A stretch of 12,641 nucleotides of DNA, taken from positions 1 to 12,641 of the forward strand of contig DKTR01000136.1 of assembly GCA_002473385.1 (NCBI GenBank), given 5' to 3'. This stretch comes from Lachnospiraceae bacterium UBA7225 (lineage in GTDB: Bacteria; Bacillota; Clostridia; Lachnospirales; Lachnospiraceae). The stretch's first letter is position 1. Every line of letters starts with the position of its first letter. The notes beneath the pieces are model-generated. The model had not been told where the DNA came from, made no database searches, and saw nothing but the letters and a program-made list of their open reading frames with translations. Made by a program: the position numbers and the translations under genes. Positions 6,715 to 12,641 of the stretch are shown here, one piece after another.

Positions 6715-9700
6715 ATGAAGAAGAGGGCACTTAGAAAAGATTTTTATATGGAAATCCGCAAAAGCCTCAACCGTTTCCTTTCTATTTTGCTTATTGTGGC
6801 ACTTGGTGTGGCATTTTATTCGGGGATCCAGTCGGCAGCACCCGACATGCGGTATTCCGGTGACGAATATTTTGATGAACACAAGCTGATGGATTTAAAG
6901 GTGATCGGGACGCTTGGGCTGACAGAGGATGATATAGAAGCGCTGTTGCAGATTGACGGCGTCGCCGCGGTGGAGCCGGGGTATCTGGTGGATGTGCTCT
7001 GCGGCGGGGAGACGCAGAAGGTATTGCGTCTGGAATCTGTCACGCCGACTTTAAACCAGCTTACAGCGACTAAGGGGCGGCTCCCGGAAGCATCCGGGGA
7101 ATGCTTTGTGGATGCGGAGTTTCTGGATGCATCCGAATATGAAATTGGAGATACTATCACATTTTATCTGACAGATGAAGATGACGAACTGCCGCTGAAA
7201 CGGGATACGTTTACCATTGTGGGCGCAGGCAGCAGTCCGCTTTATATATCCTTCAGCCGCGGCAATACGACGCTGGGCACCGGAGAGCTTTCCGGTGCAT
7301 GTTACATTTTGCCGGAGGATTTTGATTATGAGGTTTACACACAGGCTTATATAGAGGCTGGCGGCGCGCGCGATTTAACAGCTTATACCGATGCTTATGA
7401 TACGCTGATTGAGAAGGTGATGGATCGTGTGGAGGAAATTGAGGGCGCACGGTGTGAGATCCGTTACCAGGAAGTAATGGAGGAGGCAGAGGAAGCGCTT
7501 GCGGATGCGAAGCAGGAGCTGGAGGATGGAAGAAAAGAGGGCGAGAGTAAGCTTGCCGAAGCGGAAAGTGAGATAGCCGACGGCGAAAAGAAGCTTGCGG
7601 ATGGCAAAAAAGACCTGGAGGATGCAAAGCAGGAGCTGGCGGACGGCGAAAAAGAGATAGAAGACGGCGAGAAGGAGCTTGCAGACAGTAAAGCAACACT
7701 GGAGGATAAGGAGCAGGAGCTCGCAGATGCGAAGGCGCAGCTTGCGGATGGCTGGGCACAGCTTGAAAGCGGAAAAAATGAGCTGGCATCCCAGGAAGCT
7801 TCGTTTAATAAGCAGTATAAATCAGCCATGAAGGAGATTACGTCCGGTGAGAAGGAGCTTGCGGACGCAAAGACGCGGCTCGCTTCGGGCAGAGCGGAAT
7901 ATGAAGCCGGGCTTGCACAGTATGAGGAGGGAAAACAGCAGTATGAAGCAGGCGAACAGCAGTATGCGCAGGGGCTTTCCGAATTGCAGGCGCAGGAGAC
8001 TGCGTGGCCCGGGCAGAAGCAGCAGCTAGAAGCGCAGCGGGCAGAGCTTGCCGGAAACCAGACTGCTCTGGAAGCAGCACTGTCGCAGATGGATACACAG
8101 CTTGCCCAGCTGCAGGTACAGCAGTCGCAGACACAGACACAGCGGGACAGCCTGCAGGCGCAGCTTGACGGGCTGAACGGGCAGATTGCATCCTTGCAGC
8201 AGTCGCAGTCGGGACTGCAGGCAGAACAGAGTGAACTGCAGGATAATGCCGCATCGCTCACAAGCAGAAGAGAGTCTCTGAATGCACAGATTGAGGAAGA
8301 AAAAGCGAAGGAAACTCCGGATACAGATAAAATTGCGTCGCTGGAGGCGGAGCTTTCACAGGTGCAGAACAGCCTGGACGAAGTACAGAACCGCTTAAAC
8401 GAGATACCGGCGGAGCTGGCGGCTGTGCAGGAAGGGCTTGCCGGATGCCAGGCGCAGGCAGAGCCCCTGGCGGATGGGATCGCACAGGCAGATGCAGGAC
8501 TGGCGCAGATAAACGATGGCATAGCAGCGCTGGAGACGGAAATTACCACGCAGAACGGCAATCTGGAGCAGGTGAAGGCTGGAATTATACAGATTGACAG
8601 TGGGATTGCACAGGCAGAGAGTGAACTCGCGGCAGGAGAGCAGCAGCTTGCCCAAAGCCGCACGCAGCTTGATACAGTAAAGCAGCAGCTTGATGAGACA
8701 CTTCCGCAGTTAAATGCGGCGAAGGAGGAACTGGAATCCGGCGAAAAGGAGATTGCGGCAAATGAGAAAAAGCTGAAAAATGCGCGCAGCCGGCTGGAGA
8801 GCGGCAAAGAACAGATTGCCGGCGCAAAGCAGACGATCGCAGCAAATGAACAGACACTGATTAATTCACAGGCGCAGCTTGATGACGGTGAAAGGCAGCT
8901 TGCCGACGGAAAACAGCAGATTGCGGACGCGGAAAAAGAGCTTGCGGATGCAAAGCAGGAGTTAGAAGACGGCAAAAAAGAGATTGCGGATGCGGAAAAA
9001 GAGGTTGCCGATGCCGAGCGGGAGCTTGCGGACGGCAAAAAGGAATATGAGGACGGCAAGAAGGAATTTGAGGAAGAGATTGCTGATGGTGAGCAGAAAA
9101 TTGCCGATGCTGAAGCGGATATTGCCGACATTGACATGCCGGAATGGACAGTCAGCGACCGCAGCGACCTGCCGGATAACATCGGTTATGGAGAAAATGC
9201 AGACCGTATGCGCAATATCGGACAGGTATTTCCGGTGCTGTTTTTCCTGGTGGCGGCGCTCATCAGTCTGACGACCATGACGCGCATGGTAGAGGAGGAG
9301 CGTACGCAGATCGGTACCCTGAAAGCACTCGGCTACGGGAAAATGGCAATTGCGTCAAAATATCTTGGCTACGCGCTGATCGCAACGCTTGCAGGCAGCG
9401 TGCTGGGGGTATTGCTCGGCGAAAAATTCCTGCCGTTTGTCATAGTCACGGCATATAAGATCATGTATCATCATATGCCGAATGTGGTGCTTCCATATAA
9501 TATGAAATATGCGCTGATTGCGACGGGGGCAGCGTTGTTTTCAACGATGTTTGCTACTTTTGCGTCCTGCTACCGGACACTCGCGGATGCACCGGCGGTA
9601 CTGATGCGCCCGCCGGCACCGAAGGAAGGAAAACGTGTGCTGCTTGAGCGGATTCCGTTTTTGTGGAAGCATTTAAGCTTTACCTGGAAGTCTACCGTGC

Positions 9701-10818
9701 GCAACCTCTTTCGCTATAAGAAGCGGTTCTTTATGACGATCTTCGGCATCGGAGGCTGTATGGCGCTGATGATTGTGGGCTATGGTCTGCGCGACTCTAT
9801 TATGGATGTTGCGAATCTGCAGTTTGGGCAACTTCAGATTTATGACGGCATGGTGATTCTTGATACGGATGAACCGCAGAAGGAGCAGGAGGCTCTGGAG
9901 ACGGCAATAGCGCAGGATACGCGGGTAGAGAATTACACGAAGGCAATGATGCGCAAGGACACAGTGCAGATTGGCAAAAAGCGCTGGGATCTGTATCTGA
10001 TGGTCCCGGAAAATGTAGAGAGCTTCAGCCGGTTTGTGAACTTCCGTGACCGTACTTCCGGCGAAGTGTATGAGCTGACGGATGAGGGCGCGATTATTAC
10101 GGAGAAGATTGCGAAGGAGCTGGATCTGAAGCCGGGGGATACTATTGCCATTGAGAATGAGGATTATGGGACGGTAGAGATTCCGGTAGTGGCGATCACG
10201 GAGAATTATCTGCATCATTACCTTTATCTTACACCGGCATTGTATGAACAGTACTATGGGGAAGAGCCGCAGTATGACCAGATTCTTTATCGCGCTGCGG
10301 AGAATGACATCGGGACAGTCATGAAGATCGGCGAGGACTTTATGACATACAAGGCAGCGCTGAGTATCAGTTATACGCAGTCGCTGATGAGCCAGCTCAG
10401 CAATATGCTGTCGGCTCTTGATGCGGTAATTATCGTGCTGATTGTGTCGGCCGGGCTGCTTGCGTTTGTGGTGCTGTATAATTTGAACAATATTAATATT
10501 AACGAGCGAAAGCGCGAACTTGCTACTATTAAGGTGCTTGGCTTCTATGACGGCGAGGTTGATGCTTACGTGTACCGTGAAAATATCCTTCTTACGATCA
10601 TCGGTATTTTTGTCGGTGTTGTGCTGGGAATGATACTGCATCGTTTTACTATCGTTACGGTGGAAGTGGATTACTGTATGTTCGGGCGGAACATTAACCT
10701 GCCGAGCTTTTTGACCTCGGCGGCGTACACAGCAGCGTTCTCGGCGTTTGTGAATTTTATAATGCATTTTAAACTCAAGAAGATCGATATGGTGGAGAGC
10801 CTCAAGAGCGTAGAGTAA
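6715..10818 (+). CDS. Giant FtsX-family ABC permease with extracellular coiled-coil domain
   Basis: A 1367-residue permease of the MacB/FtsX superfamily with about eight membrane segments: 21-41, 839-855, 884-905, 931-951, 1005-1024, 1235-1257, 1291-1310 and 1332-1352. Two FtsX modules are marked by related cytoplasmic motifs, EEERTQIGTLKALGY (860-874) and NERKRELATIKVLGF (1263-1277). Between the first and second membrane segments lie a globular part (about 45-245) and a coiled coil of about 560 residues (249-807). The coil ends are built of Leu-x-x-Gly/Ala heptads (as in ELADGKK) and its middle is Gln-rich. A second outside domain spans about 1030-1225. The coil makes it much larger than a standard MacB-type permease (about 400-650). 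It should pair with the upstream ATPase. The start is supported by AGGGA at 6703-6707. Cargo or signalling role is unknown; wall remodelling, peptide export or mechanical signalling across the wall are possible. Confidence 0.9.
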   Translation: MKKRALRKDFYMEIRKSLNRFLSILLIVALGVAFYSGIQSAAPDMRYSGDEYFDEHKLMDLKVIGTLGLTEDDIEALLQIDGVAAVEPGYLVDVLCGGETQKVLRLESVTPTLNQLTATKGRLPEASGECFVDAEFLDASEYEIGDTITFYLTDEDDELPLKRDTFTIVGAGSSPLYISFSRGNTTLGTGELSGACYILPEDFDYEVYTQAYIEAGGARDLTAYTDAYDTLIEKVMDRVEEIEGARCEIRYQEVMEEAEEALADAKQELEDGRKEGESKLAEAESEIADGEKKLADGKKDLEDAKQELADGEKEIEDGEKELADSKATLEDKEQELADAKAQLADGWAQLESGKNELASQEASFNKQYKSAMKEITSGEKELADAKTRLASGRAEYEAGLAQYEEGKQQYEAGEQQYAQGLSELQAQETAWPGQKQQLEAQRAELAGNQTALEAALSQMDTQLAQLQVQQSQTQTQRDSLQAQLDGLNGQIASLQQSQSGLQAEQSELQDNAASLTSRRESLNAQIEEEKAKETPDTDKIASLEAELSQVQNSLDEVQNRLNEIPAELAAVQEGLAGCQAQAEPLADGIAQADAGLAQINDGIAALETEITTQNGNLEQVKAGIIQIDSGIAQAESELAAGEQQLAQSRTQLDTVKQQLDETLPQLNAAKEELESGEKEIAANEKKLKNARSRLESGKEQIAGAKQTIAANEQTLINSQAQLDDGERQLADGKQQIADAEKELADAKQELEDGKKEIADAEKEVADAERELADGKKEYEDGKKEFEEEIADGEQKIADAEADIADIDMPEWTVSDRSDLPDNIGYGENADRMRNIGQVFPVLFFLVAALISLTTMTRMVEEERTQIGTLKALGYGKMAIASKYLGYALIATLAGSVLGVLLGEKFLPFVIVTAYKIMYHHMPNVVLPYNMKYALIATGAALFSTMFATFASCYRTLADAPAVLMRPPAPKEGKRVLLERIPFLWKHLSFTWKSTVRNLFRYKKRFFMTIFGIGGCMALMIVGYGLRDSIMDVANLQFGQLQIYDGMVILDTDEPQKEQEALETAIAQDTRVENYTKAMMRKDTVQIGKKRWDLYLMVPENVESFSRFVNFRDRTSGEVYELTDEGAIITEKIAKELDLKPGDTIAIENEDYGTVEIPVVAITENYLHHYLYLTPALYEQYYGEEPQYDQILYRAAENDIGTVMKIGEDFMTYKAALSISYTQSLMSQLSNMLSALDAVIIVLIVSAGLLAFVVLYNLNNININERKRELATIKVLGFYDGEVDAYVYRENILLTIIGIFVGVVLGMILHRFTIVTVEVDYCMFGRNINLPSFLTSAAYTAAFSAFVNFIMHFKLKKIDMVESLKSVE
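7459..9135 (+). repeat. DNA repeats encoding the coiled coil of the permease
   Basis: This stretch encodes residues 249-807 of the permease as dozens of diverged 21-base units for heptads such as ELADGKK, ADAKQEL and EDGKKEI. Similar copies occur at both ends of the coil: 7498-7529 and 8941-8972 match at 27 of 32 positions. The central part (about 7980-8650) is Gln-rich with a looser repeat. The pattern points to growth by internal duplication. On the opposite strand the biased codons leave a long open frame that is not a gene. Confidence 0.75.
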
Positions 10819-10839
10819 ATGTGATATGAGGAGAGTGTG

Positions 10840-12393
10840 ATGGGAAAGCTTCCGCAGGAATTTCTGGCTAAAATGAAGCAGCTGCTTGGTGAGGAATATG
10901 ATGCATTTCTTGCTTCATATGAACAGCCGCGCCAGTTCGGGCTGCGCGTGAATACGGGGAAGATATCTACGGCAGAGTTTGAGCGGCTTGCGCCGTTTCA
11001 TCTGAAAAAGATACCCTGGGTGGAGAACGGTTATTTTTATGAAGAGCAGGATGCACCTGCCCGGCATCCGTTTTATTATGCAGGGTTATATTATCTGCAG
11101 GAGCCGAGCGCCATGACGCCGGCATCTGTTCTCCCGGTCTGCCCGGGCGACAGGGTACTCGATCTTTGCGCAGCTCCGGGCGGAAAGGCAACGGAGCTTG
11201 GAACCCGGCTTTGCGGACAGGGGCTTCTGGTGGCGAACGACATCAGTGCGTCCCGCGCAAAAGCCCTTTTAAAAAATATCGAAGTATTTGGTATTTCCAA
11301 TGCGTTTGTGACAAACGAGGTTCCGGCAAAGCTGGCGGAGCAGTTCCAGGAGTTTTTTGATAAAATTCTGGTGGATGCGCCCTGTTCCGGCGAGGGCATG
11401 TTCCGCAAAGATCCGGCGGCCGCAAAAGCGTGGGATGCCGGAAAGCCTTTTGCGTGTGCAAAACAGCAAAAAGAAATTATCACCCGTGCTGCGCAGATGC
11501 TTGCGCCGGGCGGGCAGCTTCTGTATTCTACCTGTACGTTTTCTCCGGAAGAAAATGAGCAGGTTATCGCGTATCTGCTGGATGAGCGGAGCGACATGGA
11601 GCTTCTGGAAATTCCGCAGTATGCGGGCTTTTCACCGGGCATTCCGGCTGCAGCAGACCCGGAATGGATGAATGCAGCAGAAATGCAGAACACATCAGAT
11701 GCATTTGAAGGGAAGTATGCGGATTTAGGAAAATGTGTGCATATCTTCCCGCATAAAATGTCCGGAGAGGGACATTTCCTTGCACTGCTGCGCAAGAAAA
11801 ATCCGGCGGTCAGTGGAGACAGGGCAGACACCCTGGTCTGTGACCGGAGCATGGGAATGACGGAACGGACAGAAAGCCGGATAGGCGGTCCGGCTGACGG
11901 TCAGCGTAAAGACAGACGGAAAAACAGACAGGGCGAGGTGCAAAGGAAAGCTGCGGCTGCATCGAAAGCAGAGACGGAGATTCTGGAAGAATTTTTGCGG
12001 GATGTTACCATGCCGCTAGATACATCGCGGCTGGAAATCCGCCGGGGACAGGCATATTATGTACCGGAGGAGACCAGAGAAAATAAAGGTCTTGTTTTTC
12101 TGCGCAATGGGCTTTACCTTGGGGAAGTGAAAAAAGACCGTTTCGAGCCGAGCCAGTCGTTTGCCATGGCACTGAAAAAAGACACATACGCAGCCATGAT
12201 CGACCTGGATTATCGTGATGAGCGCGTCATAAAGTATTTAAAGGGCGAGACCATTGACGTGGGTGATCTGGCGGAAGCCGGAAGAAAGGGCTGGCAGCTT
12301 GTCTGTGTAAACGGCTATCCTCTGGGGTGGGGAAAGCTGGCAGGCGGTTCGCTTAAAAATAAATATCATTCCGGCTGGCGCATGAAATACTGA
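10840..12393 (+). CDS. rsmF: RsmF-like RNA cytosine-5 methyltransferase (NOP2/Sun family)
   Basis: A 517-residue SAM-dependent enzyme expected to methylate cytosine-5 in 16S rRNA. The catalytic domain has the SAM-binding motif DLCAAPGGKATE (108-119), DAPCSGEGMFRK (179-190, with C181, which releases product) and YSTCTFSPEENE (229-240, with nucleophile C232). The C-terminal part (about 381-517) resembles the RsmF C-terminal and PUA-like domains, with NGLYLGEVKKDRFEPSQSFA (423-442) and a terminal GWGKLAGGSLKNKY (496-509). A linker at about 322-380 is charged and low in complexity. The start at 10840 is chosen because AGGAG (10829-10833) lies 6 bases upstream; a GTG at 10837 is too close. It begins 21 bases after the permease stop and may be co-transcribed with it. 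The exact target base cannot be read from sequence. Confidence 0.9.
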   Translation: MGKLPQEFLAKMKQLLGEEYDAFLASYEQPRQFGLRVNTGKISTAEFERLAPFHLKKIPWVENGYFYEEQDAPARHPFYYAGLYYLQEPSAMTPASVLPVCPGDRVLDLCAAPGGKATELGTRLCGQGLLVANDISASRAKALLKNIEVFGISNAFVTNEVPAKLAEQFQEFFDKILVDAPCSGEGMFRKDPAAAKAWDAGKPFACAKQQKEIITRAAQMLAPGGQLLYSTCTFSPEENEQVIAYLLDERSDMELLEIPQYAGFSPGIPAAADPEWMNAAEMQNTSDAFEGKYADLGKCVHIFPHKMSGEGHFLALLRKKNPAVSGDRADTLVCDRSMGMTERTESRIGGPADGQRKDRRKNRQGEVQRKAAAASKAETEILEEFLRDVTMPLDTSRLEIRRGQAYYVPEETRENKGLVFLRNGLYLGEVKKDRFEPSQSFAMALKKDTYAAMIDLDYRDERVIKYLKGETIDVGDLAEAGRKGWQLVCVNGYPLGWGKLAGGSLKNKYHSGWRMKY

Positions 12394-12400
12394 TTTGTCG

Positions 12401-12515
12401 TCGACGCGGCAGGATTTGAACCTGCGGTCTGCGCTTCGCTCCGGTCGGTGCTAAACGCGTGCCACCGGCACGCAGCACCCTCTGCGCCCGAACGCCAGCA
12501 GTCGTTCCACCAGAA
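12401..12515 (-). pseudogene. Degenerate tRNA-Pro-like sequence interrupted by a hairpin insert
   Basis: Read on the minus strand, the 3' part (12425-12401) is a perfect T-arm, GCAGG-TTCAAAT-CCTGC, followed by an acceptor strand CGCGTCG and A, nearly identical to the tRNA-Pro at 12584. An anticodon-like arm, CTGGCG-TTCGGG-CGCAG, appears at about 12481-12497 but has a bulged G and a 6-base loop. About 50 extra bases separate it from the T-arm. The 5' acceptor strand needed to pair (CGACGCG) is not found upstream. It is therefore probably a broken, interrupted copy rather than a working tRNA. Confidence 0.65.
12447..12479. repeat. Nested hairpin inside the tRNA-Pro-like remnant
   Basis: An outer stem GGTGCT (12447-12452) pairs with AGCACC (12474-12479). 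An inner stem GCGTGCC (12457-12463) pairs with GGCACGC (12467-12473) around an ACC loop, with AAAC unpaired on one side. All 13 pairs are Watson-Crick. The segment 12434-12480 that contains it is flanked by direct copies of TCTGCG (12428-12433 and 12481-12486), which look like a duplicated target site. Confidence 0.8.
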
Positions 12516-12546
12516 ATCTCAGATACATTTTCTTCCGTTAGACTGC

Positions 12547-12580
12547 AAAAAAGCGGATACTTCCAGTATCCGCCTTTTTA
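12547..12580. terminator. Bidirectional intrinsic terminator
   Basis: A 9-bp perfect stem, GCGGATACT (12553-12561) with AGTATCCGC (12565-12573), closes a TCC loop. On the plus strand it is followed by CTTTTT and preceded by AAAAAA (12547-12552), so it ends in a U-run in either direction. On the minus strand it lies directly behind the tRNA-Pro 3' end. On the plus strand it is the first terminator after the methyltransferase gene. Confidence 0.92.
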
Positions 12581-12583
12581 TAG

Positions 12584-12641
12584 TCGATGCGACAGGATTT
12601 GAACCTGCGACCTCTGCGTCCCGAACGCAGCGCTCTACCAA
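12584..12641 (-). tRNA. tRNA-Pro(CGG), 5' end cut by the window edge
   Basis: Minus-strand sequence carries the D-loop end TTGGTA, D-stem GAGC, anticodon stem CTGCG/CGCAG with loop TTCGGGA (12619-12625), a short variable loop, T-arm GCAGG-TTCAAAT-CCTGT and acceptor strand CGCATCG plus discriminator A at 12584. The anticodon CGG (12621-12623) with G37 reads the proline codon CCG. About 18 bases of the 5' side lie beyond 12641. The next three bases on the minus strand are CTA, so CCA appears not to be encoded and would have to be added after transcription. Confidence 0.88.

Noticed and set aside
7464..9182. A 572-codon open frame on the minus strand across the coiled-coil region
   Set aside because: It is a Ser/Ala/Cys-rich mirror of the repetitive heptad codons on the plus strand, which rarely create stops in this frame. 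It has no recognisable domain, and the plus-strand permease is continuous and conserved.
9673..10767. A 364-codon minus-strand open frame inside the permease gene
   Set aside because: It overlaps the conserved second FtsX module in antisense, and its translation lacks any recognisable motif.
12401..12515. A functional tRNA with a long variable arm (Ser, Leu or Sec type)
   Set aside because: The extra segment is far too long and is a nested hairpin, the anticodon arm is bulged with a 6-base loop, and the matching 5' acceptor strand is absent.

Overview
The window looks like a piece of a Gram-positive, anaerobic Clostridia genome, most likely of Lachnospiraceae type. This is inferred from strong AGGAGG-type ribosome binding sites, an intracellular GH67 alpha-glucuronidase operon, an FtsX-type permease carrying Leu-x-x-Gly heptads, and an RsmF-type methyltransferase followed by tRNA-Pro. 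No sequence comparison could be run, so the taxonomy is only a suggestion.

Region 1 (about 41-5829) is a compact sugar-acid operon read left to right. A near-consensus promoter is followed immediately by two palindromic LacI-family operators, then a LacI-family regulator, a GH67 alpha-glucuronidase, an IlvD/EDD-family sugar-acid dehydratase and a DapA-superfamily aldolase resembling E. coli YagE. The genes are 15-18 bases apart, each with its own ribosome binding site. The simplest reading is this: imported (4-O-methyl)glucurono-xylooligosaccharides are trimmed inside the cell, and an acid derived from them is dehydrated and cleaved, probably to pyruvate plus an aldehyde. The usual uxaC/uxuB/uxuA/kdgK genes are not in the window, so the true substrate of the dehydratase/aldolase pair is open.

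Region 2 (about 5830-10818) is an ABC export-type system: a MacB/LolD-like ATPase and a 1367-residue FtsX-family permease. The permease carries a coiled coil of about 560 residues between its first and second membrane segments. A 12-bp perfect inverted repeat precedes the ATPase and may be its operator. By eye, base composition becomes more G+C-rich here than in the sugar operon.

Region 3 (10840-12393) is an RsmF/NOP2/Sun-family RNA m5C methyltransferase.

Region 4 (12394-12641) holds a degenerate tRNA-Pro-like sequence interrupted by a nested hairpin, a strong bidirectional terminator, and the 3' part of a tRNA-Pro(CGG) on the minus strand that runs off the window edge.
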